Shown in pieces: positions 18,171 through 28,400 of a stretch of 64,000 nt of DNA. This DNA is from Chitinophagaceae bacterium UBA7600 (GTDB lineage Bacteria > Bacteroidota > Bacteroidia > Chitinophagales > Chitinophagaceae). The notes beneath the pieces were generated by a model, which saw only the letters and a list, made by a program, of their open reading frames with translations, did no database searches and was not told the origin of the DNA. The stretch lies in the NCBI GenBank assembly GCA_002478885.1, contig DLKC01000073.1, positions 68,922-132,921 on the forward strand, in the 5' to 3' direction. The stretch's first letter is position 1, and each line of letters starts with the position of its first letter. The position numbers and the translations under genes are program-made.

Positions 18171-19673
18171 ATGCAAAAGAAAATTCAGTCTGCACTTATT
18201 TCCGTTTTTTACAAAGATGGCCTTGAACCACTCGTTAAAGAATTAAGTCGTTTGGGTATTACAATTTACTCCACCGGCGGCACACAAAAATTTATTGAAG
18301 ACCTAGGCATTGGCTGTGTGCCAGTAGAAAATTTAACTACCTACCCATCAATCCTTGGGGGGCGCGTAAAAACCTTGCATCCTGCGGTTTTTGGCGGTAT
18401 TCTTGGCCGCCGAGATGTGGCGCAAGACCTCGTAGAAATGCAGGAATATAAAATTCCAGAGATCGACCTTGTGATCGTTGACCTTTACCCTTTTGAAGAA
18501 ACACTGCGCAATACAAACGAAGAAAAACTCATAATCGAAAAGATTGACATCGGCGGGCCTTCTATGATTCGCGCTGCCGCGAAAAACTTCCGCGACCTTG
18601 TAGTGATCGCAGCAAAAGATGACTATGCCGGGCTGGTTGAATTACTGCAAACGCAAAATGGCGAAACATTCATTGAGCAACGCAAAGCATATGCAGCAAA
18701 GGCTTTTGAAGTGGTAATGAATTATGATATCGCTATCAACAACTATTTCAACGGAACAATATTGAAGCCGCTGTCGCACAAGCAACCTATGCGTTATGGT
18801 GAAAATCCGCATCAAAAAGCCTCCTTCTATGGCGATCTTACCAATGTATTCGACCAGTTGAATGGAAAAGAGCTTTCGTATAACAATCTTGTTGACGTTG
18901 ATGCAGCAGTGCAACTGATACACGAATTCAACAATACAACGTTTGCCATTATTAAACACACCAATGTTTGCGGTGTTGCATCAAGAGCAACAGTAAAAGA
19001 CAGTTGGGATACAGCCCTTGCCGGCGACAACGAAAGCGCTTTTGGCGGCGTACTGGTTTGTAATGGCTCAATTGACAAAGCAACAGCCGAAGCCATCAAC
19101 GAAATTTTCTTTGAAGTGTTGATCGCGCCGGCTTTTGATGAAGATGCACTCACTATCTTAAAAAGTAAAAAGAACAGGATATTGCTGAAATTGAAAAATC
19201 AGGACACGAAAGCAAAGACCCAATTTAAATCTGTACTCAATGGCATACTGGCCCAGGATACTGACCAGGGCAATTATACAGAATGGAAAGAAGTTGGCGG
19301 AAGAGAAACAACCGCTTCAGAAAAAGAAGACCTTGCTTTTGCCAATATAATTTGCAAACATTTAAAGAGTAACGCGATCGCCTTAGTGAGAAACAAACAG
19401 CTCGTTGGTAAAGGTTGCGGACAAACAAGCCGCATCGATTCGCTGCGTCAGAGTATCGACAAAGCGAAACAATTCAATTTCGATCTGCATGGTGCTGTGC
19501 TGGCAAGCGATGCCTTTTTTCCCTTTAACGATTGTGTGCAGATGGCCCATGCAGAAGGCATCGAAGCATTTATTCAGCCAGGCGGTTCTATCCGCGATAA
19601 AGACAGCATCGAATATTGCGTTCAGAACAGTCTCGCTTTGGTAATGACAGGATTAAGACATTTTAAACACTAA
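18171..19673 (+). CDS. purH: Bifunctional AICAR formyltransferase / IMP cyclohydrolase
   Basis: Carries out the last two steps of de novo IMP synthesis. The N-terminal IMP cyclohydrolase/MGS-like domain begins MQKKIQSALISVFYKDGLEPL and has the STGGTQKFIEDLG motif; the AICAR transformylase domain has KHTNVCGVA, DNESAFGG and the C-terminal IQPGGSIRDKDSIEYC. The frame opens earlier (18081) but that extension is a repeat copy, so ATG 18171 (500 residues) is chosen. The usual transformylase KHxNPCG or NNACG motif reads NVCG here. Alone in its transcript. Confidence 0.95.
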   Translation: MQKKIQSALISVFYKDGLEPLVKELSRLGITIYSTGGTQKFIEDLGIGCVPVENLTTYPSILGGRVKTLHPAVFGGILGRRDVAQDLVEMQEYKIPEIDLVIVDLYPFEETLRNTNEEKLIIEKIDIGGPSMIRAAAKNFRDLVVIAAKDDYAGLVELLQTQNGETFIEQRKAYAAKAFEVVMNYDIAINNYFNGTILKPLSHKQPMRYGENPHQKASFYGDLTNVFDQLNGKELSYNNLVDVDAAVQLIHEFNNTTFAIIKHTNVCGVASRATVKDSWDTALAGDNESAFGGVLVCNGSIDKATAEAINEIFFEVLIAPAFDEDALTILKSKKNRILLKLKNQDTKAKTQFKSVLNGILAQDTDQGNYTEWKEVGGRETTASEKEDLAFANIICKHLKSNAIALVRNKQLVGKGCGQTSRIDSLRQSIDKAKQFNFDLHGAVLASDAFFPFNDCVQMAHAEGIEAFIQPGGSIRDKDSIEYCVQNSLALVMTGLRHFKH

Positions 19674-19694
19674 TGCGCCGAGAAGTATCAATTA

Positions 19695-20588
19695 TTGCAA
19701 CCAGTAAATAAAAATAAAGCCTATCTCGCATTAACCGCTACCAGTCTTATCTGGGGCACCACATGGGTTGCCAGCAGAATAGGAGTGGAAGATGTTCCGG
19801 GCTTACAGGTATCGTATTTAAGACAGTTCATTGCGGGCTGTCTTTTGCTTAGCTTTTATTTCATACGCGGTGAGAAATTACCTACATGGCAGCAATTTCG
19901 CTGGTTATTTATCCTTTCTATTTTCATGTTTGTGTTGGCAAATGGTTTTAGTACCTGGAGTGTAAAATATATTCCCAGCGGCCTGGCCTCACTCATCAGC
20001 GCGCTTGCACCCATTTGTGTTGTGCTGATTGATCTGATTTTTTTCAGGCAACATAAAAACACACCGCTCACTTTTATCGGTTTAATCATCGGTTTTGCAG
20101 GTGTTGCATTGGTGTTTTACGAAAATGCTTTTCACGAACAACCCGAAGGATATATCTATGGCATTGTCTACGGGCTCATCGCAATGATCGGCTGGAGCAT
20201 CGGCACTATTTTCGTGTCACGCAACAAGTACAACATTAATCCTTATTATGCCATGGGTTGGCAAATGTTCCTTAGCTCGTTTATGATTTTTGCCATGGCC
20301 CGGTTTACCAACAACGACATTCCACTAAGCGATGTGCCACTCAAAACATGGGGAGCCATTGCCTATCTCATCATCATGGGTTCGGTACTTGCATTCGCGG
20401 CATTTATCTACTCAATCAAATATTTGCCCACCGCCATCGCGTCGTTGTATGCATACATAAATCCTATCATCGCGATGATTGTCGGCTCCATCCTGCTTGA
20501 CGAACCGTTTACGCTTAATTTATTATTTGGCGCTGTAATAACACTGGTAGGCGTTTACATTGTCAATTACAGTGTAAAGAAGGGATAG
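19695..20588 (+). CDS. EamA/DMT-family transporter
   Basis: Ten-helix inner-membrane drug/metabolite transporter of 297 residues with two EamA repeats. The first repeat opens with LTATSLIWGTTWVASRIG and ends near residue 137; the second begins IYGIVYGLIAMIGWSIGTIFVSR. The frame starts at a TTG (19695) 21 bp behind purH, and no ATG lies before the first helix, so a TTG start is likely. It may be read through from purH. Substrate unknown. Confidence 0.85.
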   Translation: MQPVNKNKAYLALTATSLIWGTTWVASRIGVEDVPGLQVSYLRQFIAGCLLLSFYFIRGEKLPTWQQFRWLFILSIFMFVLANGFSTWSVKYIPSGLASLISALAPICVVLIDLIFFRQHKNTPLTFIGLIIGFAGVALVFYENAFHEQPEGYIYGIVYGLIAMIGWSIGTIFVSRNKYNINPYYAMGWQMFLSSFMIFAMARFTNNDIPLSDVPLKTWGAIAYLIIMGSVLAFAAFIYSIKYLPTAIASLYAYINPIIAMIVGSILLDEPFTLNLLFGAVITLVGVYIVNYSVKKG

Positions 20589-20589
20589 A

Positions 20590-20685
20590 TTTTGTACCCG
20601 GCTGTATTACTTTTAGGACACTTTTCTTGCGTCGCACTCTTCAACGCCTGGCTCGTTAATCAGCAGCCACAATCAAAATTTTTGG
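20590..20685 (+). repeat. Dispersed repeat, subtype A, with short inverted ends
   Basis: ATTTTGTACCCGGCTG at the left, core TTGCGTCGCAC at 20627-20637, and at the right CAGCAGCCACAATCAAAAT, which is roughly the inverse of the left end. It lies behind the EamA gene and its right end enters the 3' end of the convergent gene. Confidence 0.75.
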
Positions 20686-21976
20686 CGATAAACGAAGCAT
20701 ACATATTGCGCCACGGCAGCCATTGCTTTTGCTGCGTGATAAAATGATTGTGAAAGATTGTGATCAGCTCGCCATTCACAGATTTGATCACGTCATGATA
20801 CTTTTGTAATTCTTCCGCAGCCTGCTCCGCAGAATAACGCTGCTCAAAGAAAGAGTTGGCTTCCATATAACAGAACGGGCGAATGATCAACTTTGTTTCC
20901 TTATCTGCCCCAAGGTCATACCAATAAAAAGCCGACGCCACAGAAGCCCTGAATCCATTGATGCTCCCATAACCCATGGAATGATCTTCTTTGATTCCAT
21001 TTTCTAAAAGCAACCGATACGTTTCCGGCAAGTTCATTCGTATATAATGCTGCCGGCTTTTTGTAACCGGTTTCATCATGATGCTTTGCAGCGCAGCTAT
21101 TTCCTTTTTCAGTTCACCGGAATCATCGCCGCTTTGCCAGGATGGATGAATGCCTGTGTCGTATGTTTTCGAAATTGTCTTCACCAGTTTTTGCATGCCA
21201 GCGGAATAGGGGGCGATGCTTTTATCGTATCCTTTTCTTCGCGCCGCAAGTAGAAAAAAATAAAACGGCTGCAATGCATATTTTTTATGAAACGAATCAA
21301 GCCAGTCATAAGTATCAAAAGGATCATTGGTTTTACCTGCAGCCACTTTCATGCGCGCTGATAACTCACCCCACCTAAGGCTAAGCAATTCTTTTGCTGC
21401 GCCGGCAAGTTGTGTTGTTACAGGTTTGTATTTGTAAGCATATGCAATGTCAACATCATAGGTTGGCAGAAAGTTAAACGATGCATGATCACTATTAAAC
21501 GTTGCAAATTTTTGCTTTACAATTTTTACCAATTCGGTAAGCCAAATATTTATAAGAGGCAGTTGTAAAAATCTTTCTTTATATGCAAGGCTGTTCTCAT
21601 GCGCATATCTCCCATACATATCTTTTTCATGGGGAAGGTATTCTTCATAACGACTAATCAAATAAAACGACGCCGCAAATACATCAAAGGGTAGATCACC
21701 ACCAGTTTGAAAGAACGTCGTAAGATTGTGCCATTGAACGCAACTGGTATTTTGTACTAGAATATTATTTTGAAAAAGCAATCCATGCGGCCTTATACAA
21801 ATTTCATTTGCGACGATCGGCTGTTCACTATAATTGAACTTTACCGCATCTGCATTAATGTAGGTTGTTCTGTCGCTGGTAATAATAATTGCATCATCAC
21901 TGATTCGCCGGCTGAAAAAATCAATGATATAGGAGAGCCTGTTACTTGTTTGCTGTGAGTAGAGAATTATATTCAT
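20660..21976 (-). CDS. Polysaccharide deacetylase-like protein
   Basis: 438 residues with an N-terminal domain of about 160 residues resembling DUF7033 and a C-terminal NodB-like barrel. Candidate metal-site motifs are PTYDVDIAYAYKY (about residue 168-180) and GIHPSW (about 278), with a late HNHF motif. Members occur in Bacteroidota near envelope polysaccharide genes. There is no signal peptide, so it is probably cytoplasmic. No glycosyltransferase neighbours are present and substrate is unknown. Confidence 0.7.
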   Translation of the reverse strand: MNIILYSQQTSNRLSYIIDFFSRRISDDAIIITSDRTTYINADAVKFNYSEQPIVANEICIRPHGLLFQNNILVQNTSCVQWHNLTTFFQTGGDLPFDVFAASFYLISRYEEYLPHEKDMYGRYAHENSLAYKERFLQLPLINIWLTELVKIVKQKFATFNSDHASFNFLPTYDVDIAYAYKYKPVTTQLAGAAKELLSLRWGELSARMKVAAGKTNDPFDTYDWLDSFHKKYALQPFYFFLLAARRKGYDKSIAPYSAGMQKLVKTISKTYDTGIHPSWQSGDDSGELKKEIAALQSIMMKPVTKSRQHYIRMNLPETYRLLLENGIKEDHSMGYGSINGFRASVASAFYWYDLGADKETKLIIRPFCYMEANSFFEQRYSAEQAAEELQKYHDVIKSVNGELITIFHNHFITQQKQWLPWRNMYASFIAKNFDCGC

Positions 21977-22003
21977 TCAACAGATGATGAATAAAGATAA
22001 GGA

Positions 22004-22071
22004 AGTACAAGTGAGTGACACAATCCCATACATACGGCAATGACCAACAAACAAAAAGCCGCCAACAAAAA
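22004..22071 (-). repeat. Dispersed repeat, subtype B
   Basis: GTACAAGTGAGTGACACAA (core 22011-22023), then AAAGCCGCCAACAAAAATT running to the stop of lutB, in the usual orientation. Confidence 0.85.
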
Positions 22072-23448
22072 TTATTTTCCTTCCTGTTCCTTCCACATTT
22101 CATTGAACGTCTTCTGGCTGAAATCAAGGTTGCTCCTATGTGTTGTCCATCCTTTAAAAACTTTGTTCACTACCCAGTTCTTTAAGTTGCCGCTGCCCAT
22201 ATTCATCATGCCACGGTTAAGGCTGGCACGCTTCCACACTTTCCATGCAGCTCTTTCGGCAAATGTACTGATGCCTTGCTCCACAGCTTCATGGCGATTT
22301 TCGAGTAACAGCTCATGAAGATTTATTTTGACGGCACAAACCTCTGTGCAATTGCCGCATAACGACGATGCATAACTCAGGTGTTTGTAATCGCCCATGT
22401 CTTTCAGATGCGGTGTGATCACACTGCCAATCGGACCGCTGTAGGTTGTTTCATAACTGTGACCACCAATGTTTTTATATACCGGGCACGCGTTTAAACA
22501 CGCTCCGCAACGAATACAGTACAGAGCTTCTCTTTCACGCGGATTGGCAAGCAGGTTTGTTCTGCCGTTGTCGAGCAATATCACATACATTTCATCGGGG
22601 CCATCGCTTTCACCCTGTTGACGCGGGCCGCTGATGATAGAATTATAAACCGTTACCTGCTGGCCTGTTCCAAACGTTGCAAGAAGTGGCCAAAACAGTG
22701 CAAGATCATTCATGGAAGGAATCACTTTTTCTATGCCGGTAATTGCAATATGTGTCTTCGGCCACGCGCAACTCAGCCGTGCATTGCCTTCATTTTCGGT
22801 AACGGCGATGCCACCGATATCGGCGACAATAAAATTGGCACCGGTAATACCTATTTCGGCCTGTACATATTTTTCCCTCAGCTTTTGCCTTGCAACAAGT
22901 GTAAGTTGTTCGGGCGTCAACCCGGGCTGCACACCCAGTTTTTCTGCAAATAATTTAGCCACATCTTCTTTGCTTTTGTGCATTGCCGGCGTAACAATAT
23001 GGTAAGGCGGTTCCCCATCAAGCTGCTGAATATATTCACCAAGGTCGGTCTCTACACTTTCTACACCAATCGTTTCCAGATATTCATTCAAGTGAATCTC
23101 CTCGGTAACCATGCTCTTACTTTTCACAATAGTTTTGCACCCCTTCGCTTTACAAATTCTGCCAATCTCTTTCAATGCATCTTCTGCCGTTTCTGCCCAA
23201 ATAACTTTTGCGCCACGAAGCGAAATTCTCTTTTCAAACTCTTCAAGATATTTGTCCAGGTTTTCCAGGGCACGCCATTTCGCATTTTTTGCCTTTTCCC
23301 GGGCCAGTGAAACATCGCTGAACTGCAATTTGCCCTGCGGCACTACAGCATTGTACTTGGATATATTGAAATTGATCTTGCGCCTGTGTTCGAGGTCGGC
23401 GGCCTTTATTGTACTCTTAGCTATAAATGACGATGAAGCGTGTGACAT
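22072..23448 (-). CDS. lutB: LutB-like iron-sulfur lactate utilization protein
   Basis: LUD domain (about residues 60-290) followed by a ferredoxin-type segment with CIRCGACLNACPVY (about 312-325) and a second cluster CGNCTEVCAVKI (about 362-373), giving two [4Fe-4S] sites. LutB acts with LutA and LutC in oxidising L-lactate to pyruvate in the cytoplasm. Length 458 is normal. lutA and lutC are not adjacent; the gap on each side is bounded by a repeat, so the complex must be encoded elsewhere. Confidence 0.9.
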   Translation of the reverse strand: MSHASSSFIAKSTIKAADLEHRRKINFNISKYNAVVPQGKLQFSDVSLAREKAKNAKWRALENLDKYLEEFEKRISLRGAKVIWAETAEDALKEIGRICKAKGCKTIVKSKSMVTEEIHLNEYLETIGVESVETDLGEYIQQLDGEPPYHIVTPAMHKSKEDVAKLFAEKLGVQPGLTPEQLTLVARQKLREKYVQAEIGITGANFIVADIGGIAVTENEGNARLSCAWPKTHIAITGIEKVIPSMNDLALFWPLLATFGTGQQVTVYNSIISGPRQQGESDGPDEMYVILLDNGRTNLLANPREREALYCIRCGACLNACPVYKNIGGHSYETTYSGPIGSVITPHLKDMGDYKHLSYASSLCGNCTEVCAVKINLHELLLENRHEAVEQGISTFAERAAWKVWKRASLNRGMMNMGSGNLKNWVVNKVFKGWTTHRSNLDFSQKTFNEMWKEQEGK

Positions 23449-23511
23449 ATTCCCCTTTTAAAAGATGATGCAAAGAAAACGCATTGTTCAATTGTGTTGC
23501 TGTTCCAAAGG

Positions 23512-23572
23512 CTGTTTTTTGATACCAGCTTCTGAACAGGTGGCATCGTCCCTTGCGTCGCAATCCTTTCAT
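23512..23572 (+). repeat. Dispersed repeat, subtype A
   Basis: TTTTTTGATACCAGCTTC, TGGCATCG, core variant TTGCGTCGCAA at 23553-23563. It lies between two minus-strand genes and reads against them. Confidence 0.8.
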
Positions 23573-23694
23573 CCGCAGAATAAGATTGAACAATTTCATT
23601 TTCCAACACACACAAATTATGCAAAAACATTCGGGCGTGATGCATCCATTCATGATATGCTATCGTGAACAACGATGTTTTTATCATCCCCACC

Positions 23695-24594
23695 TTATTT
23701 AAATGCGGGATGAAACTGTTGCAGCGTAGATCGTAGAAAATCACGGTCGAGGTGCGTGTATATTTCTGTAGTGGTAATGCTTTCATGGCCCAGCATTTCC
23801 TGTACTGCCCGAAGGTCTGCGCCACCCTCGACCAGGTGTGTGGCAAAAGAATGTCGCAAAGTGTGCGGAGAGATGTTCTTTGTAATACCAGCTTTTTTCG
23901 CCAGATCTTTAATGATGTAAAAGATCATCACGCGGCTAAGGCTTTTTCCACGGTAATTTAAAAACAGTATGTCGCCAAATCCCGGCTGCACCGGTTGATG
24001 TACTCGAATGCTATGCTTATAAATATTGATCTGTTTAATTGCCTCCTGGCCAATAGGCACGAGTCTTTCTTTATCGCCTTTACCGATTACCCGAATAAAG
24101 CCAACATCAAGATAAAGACAGCTTATTTTAAGGCTTACCGCTTCGCTCACACGCAATCCGCAACTGTACATGGTTTCCATGATCGCTTTATTGCGCCCTC
24201 CATCGGGCCGGCTAAGATCGATCGCCGCAATCATACGCTCAATCTCATCAAATGCCAGTACGTCAGGCAGCGCACGTTTTAATTTTGGTGCCTCAAGCAA
24301 GGTTGTCGGGTCTGCTGTCACCAACTGCTCTGTAAGGCAATACTTATAAAAGCCGCGAATGCCCGAAATAATTCTTGCCTGCGATGCTGGCGTCATCCCA
24401 AGTTCGCCTACCCACTTTATAAAATGTTGCAGCGTTAGCAAATCCAGTTGTTCCGGAGCTTTCAGATTGCCTGAAGCCTGCAGGTATTCGGTAAGTTTGT
24501 CAACATCGTGCAGGTAGGCCTCAACAGAATTATCACTTAATGATTTCTCCAATTGCAGGTAAGCCTTAAATCCTTTTTTGTATGCATCCCACAT
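23695..24594 (-). CDS. xerD: Tyrosine recombinase XerD
   Basis: Site-specific recombinase that resolves chromosome dimers at dif with XerC. All catalytic residues of the family are present: Arg148 (SCGLRVSEA), Lys172, His244 and Arg247 (HTLRHSFATH), His270 and nucleophile Tyr279 (LGHESITTTEIYTHL). The N-terminal SAM-like DNA-binding domain occupies residues 1-90. At 299 residues it is the standard housekeeping length, and no phage or integron genes are nearby, so XerD rather than an element integrase. Confidence 0.9.
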   Translation of the reverse strand: MWDAYKKGFKAYLQLEKSLSDNSVEAYLHDVDKLTEYLQASGNLKAPEQLDLLTLQHFIKWVGELGMTPASQARIISGIRGFYKYCLTEQLVTADPTTLLEAPKLKRALPDVLAFDEIERMIAAIDLSRPDGGRNKAIMETMYSCGLRVSEAVSLKISCLYLDVGFIRVIGKGDKERLVPIGQEAIKQINIYKHSIRVHQPVQPGFGDILFLNYRGKSLSRVMIFYIIKDLAKKAGITKNISPHTLRHSFATHLVEGGADLRAVQEMLGHESITTTEIYTHLDRDFLRSTLQQFHPAFK

Positions 24595-24803
24595 AATGTG
24601 AAGTTAATCGCTGAAAGGAAAATGTACTGCAGAAAAATTTTGTTAGCAGCCCCTGACTTTCGCGCTGTACCTGCTATGTTAATCCGCGCAGGCAGATCGC
24701 TGTAAGACTGCATTTGTATGATTTTATGTGTCCATATCTTTTTTTAGGCACTATCATTTAAACAGTTATTTTCGCTGAACTCAAAAATTATTCTAATTTA
24801 TTC

Positions 24804-25313
24804 ATGCCAGTTATGCAGCCGGTTAACCTGAGATCGTTCAAACAAAAAGTGAGACATCACGGAAAGACTTTCAAAAGATATCTCGGAAAAATCGGGCGAA
24901 AATTTCCACGCCAGTTAGACCAGCTTGCGGAAGAGGTTAGCCCTCAAGTATGGGAAGAAATTGATTGTCTTTCATGCGCCAATTGCTGCAAAACAATGAC
25001 GCCGACCTTTACGCCTAAAGACCTCAAACGTATCTCAGCCCATCTTGAAATGAGCGTTTCGGAGTTTAAAGAAAAGTGGTTGTATTATGACAAGAAAGAC
25101 AAAGATTGGATGAATGTAAAACAACCTTGCCAGTTTCTTGATCTCAGCTCGAACCTATGCAGCATATATGAGGTGCGGCCAACAGACTGCGCCGGTTTTC
25201 CTCATTTGGTGAGAAAGAAAATGGTTGACTATATTCATGTTCATCAACAAAACATTTCTTACTGTCCTGCCACTTATAAAATGGTGGAAAAGATGATGGA
25301 AAAACTGGCCTAA
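24804..25313 (+). CDS. YkgJ-family cysteine-cluster protein
   Basis: Zinc- or iron-sulfur-binding protein of about 165-169 residues. The conserved cysteines are CLSCANCCKTM (about residues 53-63), PCQFLD, NLCSIYEVRPTDCAGFPH and a late YCPATY. An internal ATG at 24816 (MQPVNLRSF) is an equally good start. The upstream 200 bp holds no visible promoter match or repeat. Function of the family is not established. Confidence 0.85.
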   Translation: MPVMQPVNLRSFKQKVRHHGKTFKRYLGKIGRKFPRQLDQLAEEVSPQVWEEIDCLSCANCCKTMTPTFTPKDLKRISAHLEMSVSEFKEKWLYYDKKDKDWMNVKQPCQFLDLSSNLCSIYEVRPTDCAGFPHLVRKKMVDYIHVHQQNISYCPATYKMVEKMMEKLA

Positions 25314-25363
25314 AAAACTACACCTGCCAATTCCAGCAATAAGAAAGCTGCCACACGCACTTC

Positions 25364-25433
25364 TGTTGAAGCGTGCGACGCAAGGGACGATGCCAATTGT
25401 ACCAGCGCCCGGACAAAAAACTTTTTTTGTGGG
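25364..25433 (-). repeat. Dispersed repeat, subtype A
   Basis: GTGCGACGCAA at 25373-25383, GGGACGATGCCA, GCGCCCGGACAAAAAAC. It lies next to the terminator at 25439 and behind the large T9SS gene. Confidence 0.85.
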
Positions 25434-25438
25434 TAAAA

Positions 25439-25474
25439 TAAAAAACCTGCCGTTACTCATGACAGGTTTTTGTG
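25439..25474. terminator. Bidirectional intrinsic terminator
   Basis: AAAAACCTG and CAGGTTTTT form a 9-bp stem with a 13-nt loop, between the convergent genes ending at 25313 and 25493. Confidence 0.85.
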
Positions 25475-25492
25475 TAGCAGTTGGTGACGAAC

Positions 25493-28400
25493 TTACTTTT
25501 CTTTATACAATTTTATAGTGCGCACATCGGCATCGGTGATGAGCCTTACGATGTACATTGCATTGGCATATTTGCTTACATCGATCTGTAAATTGTTTTC
25601 CCCTTCAACTGTTATACCACTTCTCTTTAGTACAGCCTGGCCTTTAATATCTGTGATCACCAGCTCGTATTTTACGTCGGCCTTGGGGCTGTTGAATGAA
25701 ATATTGCTGATTGACTGTGCCGGATTGGGATAAGCTTTAAGATAAGGCACTGAATCGGTTTCGACTTTTAATGGCTTGTAAGCAAACGCCGCAGCATTAA
25801 CGGTAACCGGCAACACGCCCGTAGGGGCAACACCACAGGCATTGCTCACCACCACACTAACATTTCCGCTCGTGCTTCCAAACCTTACGCGGATGCGGTT
25901 GGTGCCTTGTCCGCTGGTGATGCTTGAACCTACCGGAACTGTCCATGTAAAAGTGATATTTGCTGCAGCCGGTAAACTGTAAGTAACGCCGCTTTGGCCT
26001 GCCGTGACCGCAGTTGGTCCTTTTATAGAAGAGGATGGATTGGGAGCAACTGCGTAAAGTGTTCCGTTTCTGCTGGTACCTGATCCACAACTATTATTGG
26101 CCCGGACAGATATTTGAGCCGTACTGAATGATGCGGGCACGCCAATTATGGCCGACCTGCCGTTATTCTGAACAACAGAGAAACCTGCCGGAACCGTCCA
26201 GGTATATGATGTAGCGGTAGCCACGTCTTTTACAGAATATGTGAAGTTTCCACCACCACAGAGATTGAATGTTGTGCCTGAAATAGTGGCTGGTCTCGCA
26301 GGCGCTGTGCCTGTTCCTGCAGCGATATTGCCGGAAGTTACAGCAGTGCAATTGCGGGTGTCTTTCACCGTGAAATTGTAGCTACCTGCCCCAACGGTGA
26401 ACAAACCTGTACCTGTATATGATCCGGAACCACCTGTTGCCGACACTGTAACTGTTGTTGTACCGCCAACGCAGGTAATGACGCCTGCCAAAGAGCTTGC
26501 CTGTAGTGTTGTTTCATCTATCTGCCCGTTGCAGTTATCGTCAATACCATTTCCACAAATTTCAACAGCACCGGGATTAACATTGGAATTGTTATCATTA
26601 CAATCCGTGCTATTTGATACATAGCCTGTTGGAGCTATGCCGGTATAATTGGTGACAAAATCGGCCACATTGCCATAAGTATCTCCATCCTGGTCGCGAT
26701 AAAAAGTATATACTGTGCATCCTTCATCTACCTGGCCATTACAGTTATCGTCAATGCCGTTTCCACAGATTTCGATAGCGCCGGGGTTTACATTTGCATT
26801 GTTATCGTTGCAGTCGGTGCTGTTTGTAACATAACCAGTTGGTGCAATACCAGTATAATTGGTAACAAAGTCTGCAACATTTCCATAGGTATCCCCATCC
26901 TGGTCTCGGAAAAAGGTAAATAAACTACAACCCTCATCTATCTGGCCATCACAGTTATCGTCAATGCCATTTCCACAGATCTCAATTGCCCCGGGATGTA
27001 CCAAAACCGCATTATCGTTACAATCTGTATTGTCAGTTACATAACCAGAGGGAGCGCCTGCGCAAGTGATAACAGAAACATTTGGGTTGCCATAGCCATC
27101 CCCGTCATTATCCTGGTAATAAGTAATGTTAGTATTTACGGCAACTTCAGTTGAAGCGGTGGCGGAGCAGCCGGCACCGGAAGTTACTGTCAACTTATAA
27201 GTGGTAGTGATTGCCGGAATAACGTTGATTGGGTTTTGCAATGCAGAAGTAAATCCGGCAGGTGTTGAAGTCCATGCAAATGTATTTGCAGATGGCGTGC
27301 CCGTTACCGATATATTATCGACTGCCCAATAATCGCCGAAGTCTGAGTTATAGCGGAACCTAATCTTTACCAGTTGATTTTTGTAGGCATTCAGATTGAT
27401 AACATCATTTGCGAATGAGGCTTCGGTACCCTGATCGCTATTCCATGTACGGAGTACTGTCCAGGATGCGCCACTATTGTTAGATATTTCCACCCTGGCA
27501 ATATCTGCCGCACTAAACCACGAAAAATGATGATAATAACTCAGGTTAACATCAGTATAGCCGGTAAGTGCGAAAGAAGGAGACTCAAGAATGGTTTCTG
27601 TTGATATGCCAGCTCCCTGCTCATCACTGTTGCTTAAGTAAAACTGACTGTTATCATTGCTATGAAATGTAGTGTTTGTGCCTGCATAACTATACCCGTC
27701 TGGTCTTAATGTCCATGCGGCATTTGCAAAATCTGCGCCTACTGAATTATTGATTTTTATCCACGCATTGCTGGCACCGTTAAAATTTTCGCTGAGGATA
27801 GTTGCACCGGCTGTATTTCCGTCGCCAAAAAGATTCACAGAATTGCCAGCGCATACTGACGACACGTTCGCCGATGCGTTTACAGAACCCGGCAAAGCGT
27901 TTACAACAACTGTTACGCTGGAGGCTGCACTGCAGCCTGATGCGTTGGTCGCAGTTACTGAGTAAATAGTAGTAGATGCCGGAGAAACATTTATTGTTTG
28001 ATCCGTTGAGGCATTATTCCAGCTCCATGTAACTGCAGTTCCACCATTTTCAGTGAGTGTTGCATTTGAGCCGGCGCATATGTTCACTGCAGAAGCAATG
28101 ATATCTGCATTTATAACACTAACGTTAACCGGAACTACATTTGAATAGCCAGTTGCAGCTGTTGCTGCGCAGGCAACTTTAAGCCTGTAATAGGTTGTTG
28201 TGCTAATTGTTCCGGAGGAAGCTGACGCATAATACAACGATGAAGCCGCCAGCGTATGAACATCCGAAGCAAAATTATCTGACGAATACTCCCATGTGTA
28301 TGACGAAGAAGCCCCGCTGGAAAAACCAGAAGCAGAAAGATTGGCTGAACCAGAATTACACAGGCTGTTTACCGAAGCGGTTACCACACCGGCATTAGCA

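Noticed and set aside
23695..24594. xerD as an integrase of a mobile element
   Set aside because: Standard housekeeping length and motifs, no neighbouring mobile genes or attachment repeats.
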